DNA of 64,000 nucleotides from Sphingobacterium gobiense. Its GTDB lineage: Bacteria; Bacteroidota; Bacteroidia; Sphingobacteriales; Sphingobacteriaceae. The stretch is taken from positions 1,860,001 to 1,924,000 of the forward strand of contig NZ_PVBS01000001.1 in the NCBI RefSeq assembly GCF_002980575.1, in the 5' to 3' direction. The notes beneath the pieces were generated by a model. It ran no database searches. It was given only the letters and a program-made list of their open reading frames with translations, and had not been told where the DNA came from. Shown piece after piece: positions 1-9,499 of the stretch. Numbering within the stretch: the stretch's first letter is position 1; every line of letters starts with the position of its first letter. Made by a program: the position numbers and the translations under genes.

Positions 1-1736
1 CGTGCGTCGATGATCACGGGCCCTTTACATCCCCAATGTTTAAAGGAGGTAAAACTATCAATACCATAAATATCATAAGCGGGATTACTACGTGTGAAAG
101 TTACCCACACAAAGTTATTAACGGTATCCGCCGTAAAGCCAGCATCGTCTGCCAGCACAATTAGCTGAATACCGGCCCAATCCTTCGATTGTACTTCCTT
201 GCACCACGCATCGATAACATTCCCTTCATCAGTATATGTTGTAAACGGCCTTCCGTCGACCACGACAACACCCGGTAGAGGCATTTTAGCCTGGTTAAAC
301 GGTCTAGGAAAATCTAGAGCGGTCGGAATTTCTTTCAGCAGTTCCCGTTTTTTGTTTCCTACAGCTGCAAATGTGACTTTCGAGCCGGCATTCAGCCCAT
401 CGCCGGAATAATCCAACGTATCAATGGTCGTATTCGTTAAAAAATGTAAATCACGAGATAGATCTATGCGCTCGAAGACATGTATAAAAAACCGGGAGAT
501 ATCGTGAATATCCAACTGCGGATTATCGTTACGCGCCGTGATAAACAGATATTTTGCTAAACTAAGCTGATTTGTTCCCAGTATCTGATTGGCAATCGTC
601 AAGACTTCTTGTGGACGATTCACTTCTTGATACGGTGTATAACGCTCACTTCCTATTGCAAATAATAACGGGTGTACCCCCGCAGCATCAACCGCATGAA
701 CAGCATGCAGACCGCTTATCTGTTGAGGAATTGCATTCCCTGTGATTTCATGAATCAGCGCACCAAAACTTGTATCTTCTTGTGGCGGCCTGCCTACAAC
801 CGTAAATGACCAGATGGGGTTCCGGCGGTGGTAAACCTTATGCACTTTCATAAGTGGAAAGGGATGCGTCAAACTGTAATAACCTATATGATCCCCAAAG
901 GGACCTTCGGGCTTTGTTTCATCAGGATACACCGTGCCGGTTATGACAAAATCAGCGTCAGCTGAAATACAGAACCCTTCTTCGTCATAGAAATAGCGAA
1001 AACGTCGGTTACCTAATGCTCCGGCAAAAATCATTTCGGAAAGTCCTTCGGGCAATGGCATCACTGCTGAAAGTGCGTGCGACGGTGGGCCGCCGACAAA
1101 AATACTGACCTTTAAGGGCACACCAAGTTGGTTTGCCTTTGTCTGATGTACGCCAATACCGCGGTGCAATTGATAGTGGAGACCAACCTCTTTATCTTCA
1201 ACATACTCGTTACCAGACAATTGTATTCTATACATTCCCAGATTAGCCCGCATAATGCCAGGACGCGAAATATCTTCTGTATACACTTGCGGCATTGTCA
1301 CAAATGCACCACCATCCATTGGCCAGTTGACGATTTGGGGTAAAGCAGATATTTGCGTTTGTCCGTACAATATAGAAGCCCCTCTTTTTTTCTTCCACGG
1401 AAGTGCGCCAAATGCCACCATGGACGAACCGACATAATTAAAAGGACTTTTCAGCACTGACGAGGGATCCATCTTTACATCAACCAATTTTTTTATGTGA
1501 TCTAATGTATCACGGAACATGAATTTTGAACGCTCTAACGTCCCGAAGAGGTTGGAAACCGCAGGAAATGTTGATCCTTTTATATTCTCAAAGAAAAGCG
1601 CGGGTCCAGCAACATCAAATACCCGCATATGGATGGCTGCCATTTCCAGGTGGGGATCTACCTCTTCTCTGATGCGTACCAAATGTCCGTGTTGTTCCAA
1701 ATCAGCGACACACGCTGCCAAACTGTTATATCCCAT
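1..1736 (-). CDS. UbiD family decarboxylase (C-terminus cut by window edge)
   Basis: About 578 residues are visible; the reading frame runs off the left edge, so roughly the last few dozen residues are missing. The start at 1736 (protein begins MGYNSLAACV) is chosen because UbiD proteins of this phylum begin this way. Visible UbiD features are the early EEVDPHLEMAAI segment, a central glycine-rich SIFVGGPPSHALSA segment and the PEGPFGDHIGYY segment. The last contains a Glu conserved in the prenylated-FMN site of UbiD enzymes. The family decarboxylates aromatic or unsaturated acids, including in quinone biosynthesis. A role in menaquinone synthesis is only an inference, because no men or mqn gene is in view. 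It lies 67 bp downstream of a small SDR on the same strand, probably in one transcript. Confidence 0.88.
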   Translation of the reverse strand, partial: MGYNSLAACVADLEQHGHLVRIREEVDPHLEMAAIHMRVFDVAGPALFFENIKGSTFPAVSNLFGTLERSKFMFRDTLDHIKKLVDVKMDPSSVLKSPFNYVGSSMVAFGALPWKKKRGASILYGQTQISALPQIVNWPMDGGAFVTMPQVYTEDISRPGIMRANLGMYRIQLSGNEYVEDKEVGLHYQLHRGIGVHQTKANQLGVPLKVSIFVGGPPSHALSAVMPLPEGLSEMIFAGALGNRRFRYFYDEEGFCISADADFVITGTVYPDETKPEGPFGDHIGYYSLTHPFPLMKVHKVYHRRNPIWSFTVVGRPPQEDTSFGALIHEITGNAIPQQISGLHAVHAVDAAGVHPLLFAIGSERYTPYQEVNRPQEVLTIANQILGTNQLSLAKYLFITARNDNPQLDIHDISRFFIHVFERIDLSRDLHFLTNTTIDTLDYSGDGLNAGSKVTFAAVGNKKRELLKEIPTALDFPRPFNQAKMPLPGVVVVDGRPFTTYTDEGNVIDAWCKEVQSKDWAGIQLIVLADDAGFTADTVNNFVWVTFTRSNPAYDIYGIDSFTSFKHWGCKGPVIIDA

Positions 1737-1803
1737 GCCTTTCGAAATATAGTAAACAACAAAAATAGTAGAATAACCGGAAAACGGGCAATGAACAAGG
1801 AAA

Positions 1804-2661
1804 TTACTCTGCTAGAAGGATTTCTTCGATGGAAGAGAAGGTAAAGGAAAGATGCTTTTTCCAAGTATTAGTCACTACACTTTCCTCCTGGATACCGCGG
1901 AGAAAATCAGCCATTTCGGTATCGCTCTCCAAGCTTTTTTTGGATATTAGGTTAAGCAGCCAATGCGGTAAATAAACAACGGTTTGGGAAACTAACTTCA
2001 ATTTTAGGTCACGAAACACGCCATATAAATCTACTGCTGTTATCGTTTCTGCCCCACCAACTTCCAATACAGTATAACGAAAAGCAGGAACATCCAAAAC
2101 GGCTTTTAGCCAGCGTACAAAGTCATATACACCTATCGGTTGTAACAAATTCCCACCATATTGCTTCGAATAAAAAATAAATCTTTTTTTCGCAATACTA
2201 CGATATACGTTATAAAGTAGACAATCCTTTCCTAAAACAACAGTTTTTAAGATTACCGTGTAATCTAATGCAAATTCCTTTAGCAAATTCAAAATGGGCT
2301 CTAACGCGCGCTTATCCATTAAACGTGCTACGTAAACCATGCGATTACAGCCCATACGCTTAACCAGATGGATAAAATTGCGCAGAGATAACAATTCCAC
2401 CCGTAAGTTAACTATATCATCGAGCGTATGAACCTGCGTAAAGTAAAACGATGCTTCTAAATTTGGCACGTTTATTTGGCTATCTACCTCTCCTTTGAGT
2501 AAATCATACTCAAACACTTCAGCATGCAGGGGCTCCGATAAACGCTTTTCGAACAGCGCTCTGTTTCTCGTGATAGCGAACACGTGAAAGTTTTCATCAG
2601 CCATTAGGTTTGTACATCGCCGTCCCACGTAATTATTGAGTCCGCTGATCAATATATTCAT
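1804..2661 (-). CDS. Atypical SDR / NAD(P)-binding epimerase-like protein
   Basis: This 285-residue protein starts MNILISGLNNYVGRR, a degenerate version of the N-terminal Rossmann glycine motif (GxxGxxG) of atypical short-chain dehydrogenases such as NmrA-like or NDUFA9-like proteins. The mid-part has VYVARLMD where SDRs normally have their Ser/Tyr-containing strand, and no YxxxK catalytic pair is obvious. It may therefore bind a nucleotide without being a classical dehydrogenase. The C-terminal part (about 185-285) resembles the substrate-side region of NAD(P)H-binding proteins found next to quinone-related enzymes. It precedes the UbiD-family gene on the same strand with a 67 bp gap. Substrate unknown. 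Confidence 0.7.
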   Translation of the reverse strand: MNILISGLNNYVGRRCTNLMADENFHVFAITRNRALFEKRLSEPLHAEVFEYDLLKGEVDSQINVPNLEASFYFTQVHTLDDIVNLRVELLSLRNFIHLVKRMGCNRMVYVARLMDKRALEPILNLLKEFALDYTVILKTVVLGKDCLLYNVYRSIAKKRFIFYSKQYGGNLLQPIGVYDFVRWLKAVLDVPAFRYTVLEVGGAETITAVDLYGVFRDLKLKLVSQTVVYLPHWLLNLISKKSLESDTEMADFLRGIQEESVVTNTWKKHLSFTFSSIEEILLAE

Positions 2662-2826
2662 AAAAATTTAGTTATATAATCATTTGACTTCATAACACAA
2701 TAAAACGGTGAATGTTCACAGCAAAATCCATTTGTTACAAAAAAGTATGCCACGGACCTTTCTTCTTCATTTGTCTCTTCTTTGTAAAAAGACCTCGTAC
2801 AACTAAATAGCACCGTATTTTTACGC

Positions 2827-2834
2827 TATCTTTG
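2827..2834 (+). promoter_or_regulatory. Putative -7 promoter element of the photolyase-like gene
   Basis: TATCTTTG matches the Bacteroidota -7 consensus TAnnTTTG and lies 37 bp upstream of the ATG at 2872. No good TTTG -33 element is found at the expected spacing, so support is partial. Confidence 0.4.
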
Positions 2835-2871
2835 TGTCAATCGTTAACATTTCCGCTTGGCATTTTCTTGT

Positions 2872-4116
2872 ATGACAAAAAAGGTAATTTTAGTATGGTT
2901 TAGGAATGATCTGCGTGTCCACGATAATGAAATTTTGTATGAAGCAGTGCAGAAGGGTGACATTGTCATACCGGTTTATTTTTTTGACCCTCGCTATTTC
3001 AAAACAAACGAGCTAGGATTTCAAAATACAGGTGTTATTCGTGCCAAATTTCTTTTAGACTCGGTTGCTCATCTTAAATCTACACTACAGGGAATAGGCG
3101 CCGATTTGTTGGTTTTTAATGGGAAACCAGAAGATGAAATAGGTATACTTTGTGCCAAATACGAAGTAACCGAAGTGTATCACCACAGGGAGGTTGCCCA
3201 ACGGGAAACAAACATTTCAGAACGCGTCGAGGAAGTGCTTTGGAAAGAAAAGATTAATCTAAAGCATTTTATAGGGCATACGTTATATCATAAAGAGGAC
3301 CTACCTATCCCTATTAGAGACATTCCGGATTCTTTCAACTCTTTCAAGAAAAAAGTAGAAAAAGAGAGCTTCGTGCGACCTGCCTTGCCCCCCGTCCCCC
3401 ATATAACTACGCATCCCCATTTGGAGACGACCCTCATCCCGACATTAGACGAGCTAGGCTTTTCGCAGGAAGTCATAGCTTCATTAAACAATATAGAAGC
3501 ACCGTTACATGGGGGGGAAGGAAAAGCATTGGAAATGATCGAAATGACGCTTTCGGCAGATTATGATGATGTAGATGATTATAATCTTATATCTCCGTAT
3601 ATAGCAAATGGCGCCGTTTCATCAGCTTTTTACTATCATAAAATCAAAACCTATTACCATCCGTCGAAAAAAAAGAAGTATGATAGATTACTGACACGAC
3701 TGTTGTGGCGGGATTATTTTCGATTTATGTTAAAAAAATATCCTAATATATTTTTCAAGCTAAACAGTTCGAACACGAGCGCTCCGGTTACCTCTGGAGA
3801 TGTTTTAAAAGCATGCATACGTGACAGTAGCCCTCCCCCGCTTATTAGTGAATTTATCCATAGGCTGCAAACAACAGGCAATCTGCCTTATGAATATAGA
3901 GAAATCTTGGCCGCTTATATGCTCCAAGAATGGAACGTCAATCATTTGATTGGAGCAAGCTTTTTTGAAGAATACTTATTGGATTACGCGCCTGCAACAA
4001 CATACGGCTACTGGCTTCACTTTGCTGGACACGGCACTAGTTCTAAAGATAATTTAAAAGCATCTTGGGAAGAGCTCCTAAAGAAAAACTACCACCCCAA
4101 AAAGACAATAAAATAG
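2872..4116 (+). CDS. Photolyase/cryptochrome family protein with degenerate FAD site
   Basis: The 414-residue protein starts at ATG 2872; the open frame extends to a TTG at 2857, which is not needed. The N-terminal alpha/beta domain has the photolyase signature VWFRNDLRVHDNE and the LLWRDYFRFM helix typical of DASH-type cryptochromes, so membership of the photolyase superfamily is secure. The C-terminal FAD domain is unusual. The usual GxTGxPxVDAxMRxL block reads DSSPPPLISEFIHRL. The loop facing flavin N5 reads TTYGYWLHFAG where DASH proteins have SNWGNWLYAAG. The chain ends shortly after, without the usual tail of several dozen residues. By hand alignment to E. coli photolyase, Trp359 and Trp382 are kept but Trp306 and Asn378 are replaced. 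It may be a repair enzyme with altered flavin binding, a sensor, or a non-flavin relative. It is flanked by divergent minus-strand genes and by sucA. Confidence 0.82.
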   Translation: MTKKVILVWFRNDLRVHDNEILYEAVQKGDIVIPVYFFDPRYFKTNELGFQNTGVIRAKFLLDSVAHLKSTLQGIGADLLVFNGKPEDEIGILCAKYEVTEVYHHREVAQRETNISERVEEVLWKEKINLKHFIGHTLYHKEDLPIPIRDIPDSFNSFKKKVEKESFVRPALPPVPHITTHPHLETTLIPTLDELGFSQEVIASLNNIEAPLHGGEGKALEMIEMTLSADYDDVDDYNLISPYIANGAVSSAFYYHKIKTYYHPSKKKKYDRLLTRLLWRDYFRFMLKKYPNIFFKLNSSNTSAPVTSGDVLKACIRDSSPPPLISEFIHRLQTTGNLPYEYREILAAYMLQEWNVNHLIGASFFEEYLLDYAPATTYGYWLHFAGHGTSSKDNLKASWEELLKKNYHPKKTIK

Positions 4117-4242
4117 CGCAATATAACACACGTTCTCCCCGCAGGCACAGTGTATTGTCATATTATTTCTATGTATAACGCTATTCGTGGTTTAAACTTG
4201 TGTTTTATTGCATTTATCCATGACATAATACCTAATATTTGT

Positions 4243-4250
4243 TAACTTTG
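4243..4250 (+). promoter_or_regulatory. Putative -7 promoter element of sucA
   Basis: TAACTTTG fits TAnnTTTG and sits 29 bp before the sucA ATG. The -33 position has only a weak match (ATG instead of TTG). Confidence 0.45.
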
Positions 4251-4279
4251 GGCAATATTTTTATACGTAAGATTTCCTC

Positions 4280-7009
4280 ATGGATAAATTAACATATTTG
4301 AGTAACGCAGATTCCGGATATATTGACTCGTTATATCAAGCATACAAGGAAGACCCAAATTCAGTAGACGCCAGTTGGCAAAAGTTTTTTGAAGGATTCG
4401 ATTTCGGACAAACTTACGGGGGAGAAACCATTGCCGAACAAACTCCCGACCACACCATTAAAGAAATCAAAGTATTAAACATGATTCATGGCTATCGTGA
4501 CCGTGGACACTTGTTTACAGAAACCAATCCTGTACGTGAGCGCCGTAAGTACTTTCCCGGAAAAGAACTGGAAACGTTCGGCTTATCCGAAGCGGATATG
4601 GAAACGGTTTTCAACGCTGGTGTGGAAATAGGCCTCGGCCCTGCTAAACTCAAAGACATCCGTCAATTTATCGAGGACACTTATTGTCGTTCTATCGGCG
4701 CAGAATTTCGCTATATCCGCCATCCGGAAAAAATTAAGTTTCTACAAGATCGGATGGAAGCGGATAGAAACACGCCAAACTTCCCGATAGAAAGCAAAAA
4801 ACGTATTTTAAAGAAACTAAACGAAGCTGTTATTTTTGAGAGCTTTTTGGGTACAAAATTTTTAGGACAAAAACGATTTTCGCTAGAAGGTGCCGAATCC
4901 TTGATACCGGCATTAGATTCTGTTATTCAGAAGGGATCATCGCTTGGTATTGAAGAATTTGTTGTTGGAATGGCACATCGTGGTCGTTTGAATGTATTGT
5001 CCAATATTATGGGCAAACCTTATAAAACCATATTCTCTGAATTTGAAGGGAAAATGTACGAAGCGGATCCAGAGACACAGTTTGGTGGCGACGTGAAATA
5101 TCACCTAGGTTTTTCTTCGGATATCACAAGCCAAGATGGCAAAAATATTCATCTTAGCCTTGCGCCGAATCCTTCCCATCTAGAAACCGTGGATGGTGTT
5201 GCAGAAGGTATGGTACGTTCCAAAATCGACATGAAATATGGTGGCGATTCTTCAAAAATAGCACCGATTCTTATCCACGGCGACGCTGCTGTGGCTGCTC
5301 AAGGCATCGTTTACGAAACCATACAGATGTCAAAACTAGATGGTTACAAAACAGGCGGCACCATCCATATCGTGATCAACAACCAGGTAGGTTTTACCAC
5401 CAACTATAAAGATGGCAGGTCATCAACTTATTGTACAGACATCGCGAAAGTTACGTTATCTCCTGTTTTCCACGTTAATGGAGACGACGTAGAGGCGTTG
5501 GTGTATGCTATTAACCTGGCGGTAGAATATCGTCAGAAATACAAAACTGATGTGTTCATCGACCTTTTGGGCTACAGGCGTTTTGGTCATAACGAAGCAG
5601 ATGAACCGAAATTTACACAACCTTCGTTATATAAGCTTATCGAAAAGCACCCCAATACGCTGGCTATTTATGTAGATAAACTTATTAAGCAAGGCTCTAT
5701 CGATGCTGAATACGCTAAAACTCTAGAAAAAGATTTTCGCGCCATTTTACAAGACCGATTGGATGCGGCGAAAGCAGTAGAGGAGATTAGTGACGAACGT
5801 CCTATGTTTGCCGGGGCATGGAAAGGTCTACGGCCAGCAAGACAATCTGATATTGGCAAACCTGTAATCACTAAAGTTACCGAAACGTTATTTTTGGAAT
5901 TGGCAAAGGAAATGAACACCTTGCCAAAAGATAAAAAATTTTTCCGCAAGATCACCAAAGTCTATGAGGACCGGTTAAAGATGATCGGAACAGACAAATA
6001 TGACTGGGCAATGGGTGAGCTGATGGCTTATGCTACGTTATTAAACGAAGATTATCGCGTGCGAATCTCTGGACAAGATGTACAACGCGGGACCTTTTCT
6101 CATCGTCATGCTGTCGTAACGTTAGAAGATTCAGACGAAACATACACACCGTTAGGTAAACTCAAAGGGGGCGATAAATTCAATATTTATAATTCTCTTC
6201 TTTCCGAATATGCCGTACTCGCTTTTGAATATGGTTATGCATCGGTTAATCCAAACGCCCTGACGATATGGGAAGCTCAATTTGGTGACTTCGCTAATGG
6301 TGCACAGATTGTATTTGACCAATACATCTCTTCGGGAGAAACAAAATGGAAACGCTCCAATGGACTTGTTATGCTCCTTCCGCACGGAATGGAGGGGCAA
6401 GGACCTGAACACTCATCTTGCCGCATCGAACGTTATTTGGAATTAAGTGCCAACGACAATATTATTGTGGCAAATTGTACAACACCTGCAAACTATTTCC
6501 ATCTATTACGTCGTCAGCTTCATCGTGACTTCCGCAAACCATTGGTTGTAGCAACACCGAAAAGCCTTTTACGACATCCGAAGGCTGTTTCTTCCATTGC
6601 CGATTTTACACAGAAAGCTTTTCAAGAAATAATAGACGACGAAAATGTAACAGCTAGATCAGTAAAGCGTGTCGTATTATGTTCGGGCAAGATTTATTAT
6701 GACTTGCTAGAAAAACAAGAAGCTGATAACCGTAAGGATATTGCATTGGTACGTGTAGAACAATTATTCCCTATTGCATACGATCAACTGGAGGCACTTC
6801 GCAAAAAGTATGCGAAAGCGGAGTTCGTGTGGGCACAAGAAGAGAATGAAAACATGGGGGCGTGGCCTTTCTACTGCCGCAAACTCAGGGATTCATCGCT
6901 AAATCTGCGCGTTATTGCCCGTCCGGAAAGCGGATCACCTGCCACAGGATATATGAAACGTCATTTGGCACAACAAACGGAGATAATTAATAAAGTATTT
7001 CTTTTATAA
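4280..7009 (+). CDS. sucA: 2-oxoglutarate dehydrogenase E1 component
   Basis: This 909-residue thiamine-diphosphate enzyme decarboxylates 2-oxoglutarate and passes the succinyl group to the lipoyl arm of SucB in the TCA cycle. It has the N-terminal segment of bacterial E1o enzymes (LSNADSGYIDSLYQAYKEDP, residues 6-25), the GMAHRGRLNVL motif near residue 230, the ThDP/Mg region starting GDAAVAAQG near 333 with INNQVGFTT following, and the C-terminal LPHGMEGQGPEHSSCR block near 700. Length is normal for the family (about 900-940). The gene for E2 follows 144 bp downstream on the same strand. No frame damage is seen. Confidence 0.97.
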   Translation: MDKLTYLSNADSGYIDSLYQAYKEDPNSVDASWQKFFEGFDFGQTYGGETIAEQTPDHTIKEIKVLNMIHGYRDRGHLFTETNPVRERRKYFPGKELETFGLSEADMETVFNAGVEIGLGPAKLKDIRQFIEDTYCRSIGAEFRYIRHPEKIKFLQDRMEADRNTPNFPIESKKRILKKLNEAVIFESFLGTKFLGQKRFSLEGAESLIPALDSVIQKGSSLGIEEFVVGMAHRGRLNVLSNIMGKPYKTIFSEFEGKMYEADPETQFGGDVKYHLGFSSDITSQDGKNIHLSLAPNPSHLETVDGVAEGMVRSKIDMKYGGDSSKIAPILIHGDAAVAAQGIVYETIQMSKLDGYKTGGTIHIVINNQVGFTTNYKDGRSSTYCTDIAKVTLSPVFHVNGDDVEALVYAINLAVEYRQKYKTDVFIDLLGYRRFGHNEADEPKFTQPSLYKLIEKHPNTLAIYVDKLIKQGSIDAEYAKTLEKDFRAILQDRLDAAKAVEEISDERPMFAGAWKGLRPARQSDIGKPVITKVTETLFLELAKEMNTLPKDKKFFRKITKVYEDRLKMIGTDKYDWAMGELMAYATLLNEDYRVRISGQDVQRGTFSHRHAVVTLEDSDETYTPLGKLKGGDKFNIYNSLLSEYAVLAFEYGYASVNPNALTIWEAQFGDFANGAQIVFDQYISSGETKWKRSNGLVMLLPHGMEGQGPEHSSCRIERYLELSANDNIIVANCTTPANYFHLLRRQLHRDFRKPLVVATPKSLLRHPKAVSSIADFTQKAFQEIIDDENVTARSVKRVVLCSGKIYYDLLEKQEADNRKDIALVRVEQLFPIAYDQLEALRKKYAKAEFVWAQEENENMGAWPFYCRKLRDSSLNLRVIARPESGSPATGYMKRHLAQQTEIINKVFLL

Positions 7010-7066
7010 GATAGCCTTTGATGGCTGAAGAGAGCAAAATAAAATTTTATATGGTGAGTGATTATA

Positions 7067-7097
7067 TTGCATATAAAAATGAATTTATTTAGGTTTG
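7067..7097 (+). promoter_or_regulatory. Putative internal promoter for sucB
   Basis: TTG at 7067-7069 and TAGGTTTG at 7090-7097 are separated by exactly 20 nt, the spacing of Bacteroidota sigma-A promoters (TTTG, N19-21, TAnnTTTG). Transcription would start near 7104, about 50 nt before the sucB ATG. It lies in the 144 bp gap between sucA and sucB. Confidence 0.55.
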
Positions 7098-7153
7098 AAA
7101 TATAAAACATATCAATAAGTATCCTTGTTGTTGATATAATAGAAAACAAAAAT

Positions 7154-8386
7154 ATGAGCTTAGAAATAAAAGTACCTGCCGTAGGAGAATCAATCACAGA
7201 GGTGACCTTGGCACAATGGCTAAAACAAGATGGCGATTACGTGGAAATGGACGAAAACATCGCTGAATTGGAATCCGACAAAGCAACTTTTGAATTACCA
7301 GCAGAAAAAGCAGGTATTCTCAAGATTATTGCACAAGAGGGTGATACTTTAGAAATTGGTGCGGTAGTATGTAGCATCGAAGATGGGGATGCTCCGGCGG
7401 GAGATGCAGATAAAAAAGAAGAGGCTCCTACTGCAAAAGAAGAGACAACTGTGCCGGCAAAAGAGGAAGCTGAAAGCTCGGATTCTTATGCTGCGGGAAC
7501 AGCATCTCCGGCTGCAGCAAAAATATTAAGAGAAAAAGGAATCGATCCGTCTACAATCAAAGGCACCGGCAAAGAAGGTCGTATTACCAAAGAAGATGCA
7601 GAGAAAGCGCAAGCAAAACCCACAGCGTCTAAGGCTGAAAGCAAACCTGCTGCTACACCAGCAACACCTGCTCCTGCTGCCGGCGCACGCAATGAACGTC
7701 GCGAGAAGATGACCTCGCTTCGTAAAACAATTGCGAAGCGTTTGGTAAGCGTGAAAAATGAAACTGCCATGTTAACGACTTTTAATGAAGTAAACATGCA
7801 GCCGATTATGGACCTCCGTGGAAAATATAAAGATGCTTTTAAAGAAAAATATGGTGTCGGTTTAGGTTTCATGTCATTCTTCACGAAAGCCGTGACCATG
7901 GCATTAAAAGAATGGCCGGCGGTTAACGCACGTATCGAAGAAAACGAAATTGTATATTCGGACTTCTGTGACATTTCTATTGCAGTTTCTGCTCCTAAAG
8001 GCTTGGTGGTTCCAGTTATCCGAAACGCTGAATCCATGAGCTTGTACCAGATTGAAAAAGAAGTTATTAACCTGGCAACAAAAGCACGTGATAACAAATT
8101 AACTATCGAGGAAATGACTGGCGGAACTTTTACGATTACCAACGGCGGTGTATTTGGTTCTATGATGTCGACGCCGATCATCAATGCACCTCAATCCGCT
8201 ATCCTAGGTATGCACAACATCGTGCAACGTCCGGTAGCCGAAAATGGTCAAGTGGTTATCCGTCCGATGATGTATATCGCATTATCTTATGATCACCGCA
8301 CCATTGATGGTCGCGAATCCGTGAGTTTTCTTGTTCGTGTAAAGCAATTACTGGAAGACCCCGCACGGCTACTATTAGAAGTGTAA
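7154..8386 (+). CDS. sucB: Dihydrolipoyllysine succinyltransferase, E2 of 2-oxoglutarate dehydrogenase
   Basis: The 410-residue protein has the standard E2 order. A lipoyl domain spans residues 1-76, with the modified lysine at K43 in the ESDKATFE motif. An Ala/Lys/Glu-rich linker follows. The peripheral subunit-binding domain is near 115-150 ([20 protein letters not shown]). A second Pro/Ala linker leads to the acyltransferase core (about 180-410), with catalytic His and Asp in SYDHRTIDG near residue 381. It transfers succinyl groups from SucA to CoA. A strong terminator follows at 8406. The gene for E3 (lpd) is not in the window. Confidence 0.97.
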   Translation: MSLEIKVPAVGESITEVTLAQWLKQDGDYVEMDENIAELESDKATFELPAEKAGILKIIAQEGDTLEIGAVVCSIEDGDAPAGDADKKEEAPTAKEETTVPAKEEAESSDSYAAGTASPAAAKILREKGIDPSTIKGTGKEGRITKEDAEKAQAKPTASKAESKPAATPATPAPAAGARNERREKMTSLRKTIAKRLVSVKNETAMLTTFNEVNMQPIMDLRGKYKDAFKEKYGVGLGFMSFFTKAVTMALKEWPAVNARIEENEIVYSDFCDISIAVSAPKGLVVPVIRNAESMSLYQIEKEVINLATKARDNKLTIEEMTGGTFTITNGGVFGSMMSTPIINAPQSAILGMHNIVQRPVAENGQVVIRPMMYIALSYDHRTIDGRESVSFLVRVKQLLEDPARLLLEV

Positions 8387-8405
8387 TATATACCCGATAT
8401 TCTCT

Positions 8406-8441
8406 AAAAGGTCGTCTTCTCCCGTAGAGACGACCTTTTTT
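8406..8441 (+). terminator. Rho-independent terminator after sucB
   Basis: Perfect 12 bp stem (AAAAGGTCGTCT at 8406-8417 with its complement at 8428-8439), 10 nt loop, followed by a T run. It closes the sucAB unit. Confidence 0.85.
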
Positions 8442-8475
8442 CTGAGACAAGTTTTCTTAGTCATACACCCCGTTC

Positions 8476-9486
8476 ATGAAACAATTTCTACGCATCATAG
8501 CTTTTCTTACGTTCTTATGTTGTAAGAGCGCTTCTATATCCAATGCACAAGAAATCGGATTAGAAGTCGATTTTTTTGGCTACGCGGACAACAGGGAATA
8601 CAAATCCATCTACACGGAGGACAAAACTTTCTTTGGCGTCATCTTATCCCCTAAACTTTATTTTGAATTGGACAGCAACCATCGTGTTTACGGCGGGCTT
8701 CATTACAACCAGGATTTCGGTATGCATAGCGAAAACAAAGAACGTGTGTCCCCTATTGCCTATTATAATTTCAAGAACAAAAATATTGATTTTGCTCTAG
8801 GTCTCATGCCGCGCCACGAACGGCTGGCTGACGTCCCCAGAATGATATTAGCGGATACGTTTATGTATGACCGTCCGAATATGGAAGGCATGTATTTTGC
8901 ATTTCAGAACCAACATATCAAGCAAGCTATCTATATCGATTGGCTGAGCAAACAAAGCCCGCAACATCGTGAACGTTTTATTGTTGGACTTTCCGGGAAA
9001 TATACTTTTGGGAATTTCTATGTGGCGGATGATGCACTCCTCTATCACAATGCATTGACTAGCAATGACGAAATAGAAGAGCATATTCAAGATAATGGAA
9101 TAGTACTTTTAAGGGTGGGCGCCGACTTAAGTCATAAGACTTTTTTGGACTCCTTGACCATAGATGCCGGCGCCGCCGTTGGTTTTGACCGCGTACGCAC
9201 AGAATACGACCTCCGCGTAGCCAAAGGCTTTATTTCAAATGTTCATCTGGGCTACAAACAATTTTTCTTAAGTAACACCGTATATCTGGGGGATCCACAG
9301 CATCTCCCCAATGGCGATTCGTTCTATCACCGAGACACCTACAATCGCCTTGATTTAGGCTGGACACCTTTCAGAAAGCGAAATCTGGAAGGAAAATTTA
9401 CAGCTTCTTTCCATTTCGCTCCTGATCAAGTCAGTAACCAGCAAGCTTTTACCCTGCGATATAGGTTCGGCAAAATATTGCTTTAA
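8476..9486 (+). CDS. Uncharacterised outer-membrane beta-barrel protein
   Basis: The 336-residue protein is not assigned to a named family. Residues 1-24 form a Sec signal peptide ending in SNAQ, typical of exported proteins of this phylum. The rest alternates hydrophobic and polar residues with many aromatic positions, as in a beta barrel, and ends RYRFGKILL. The middle carries a LGLMPRHERLADVPRMILAD segment that looks conserved in style but is unknown to me. It follows the sucB terminator with its own short leader and ends 13 bp from the stop codon of a convergent LtaS-like gene, so it is probably monocistronic. Function unknown; an outer-membrane location is an inference from sequence texture. 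Confidence 0.7.
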   Translation: MKQFLRIIAFLTFLCCKSASISNAQEIGLEVDFFGYADNREYKSIYTEDKTFFGVILSPKLYFELDSNHRVYGGLHYNQDFGMHSENKERVSPIAYYNFKNKNIDFALGLMPRHERLADVPRMILADTFMYDRPNMEGMYFAFQNQHIKQAIYIDWLSKQSPQHRERFIVGLSGKYTFGNFYVADDALLYHNALTSNDEIEEHIQDNGIVLLRVGADLSHKTFLDSLTIDAGAAVGFDRVRTEYDLRVAKGFISNVHLGYKQFFLSNTVYLGDPQHLPNGDSFYHRDTYNRLDLGWTPFRKRNLEGKFTASFHFAPDQVSNQQAFTLRYRFGKILL

Positions 9487-9499
9487 TATACAGGTTCTC

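Noticed and set aside
2857..2871. TTG start giving MAFSC at the photolyase-like gene
   Set aside because: The ATG at 2872 gives the standard N-terminus directly before the first beta strand.
7486..8184. 232-codon minus-strand open frame inside sucB
   Set aside because: It lies antisense to the conserved E2 core, and its length is due to codon bias on the other strand.
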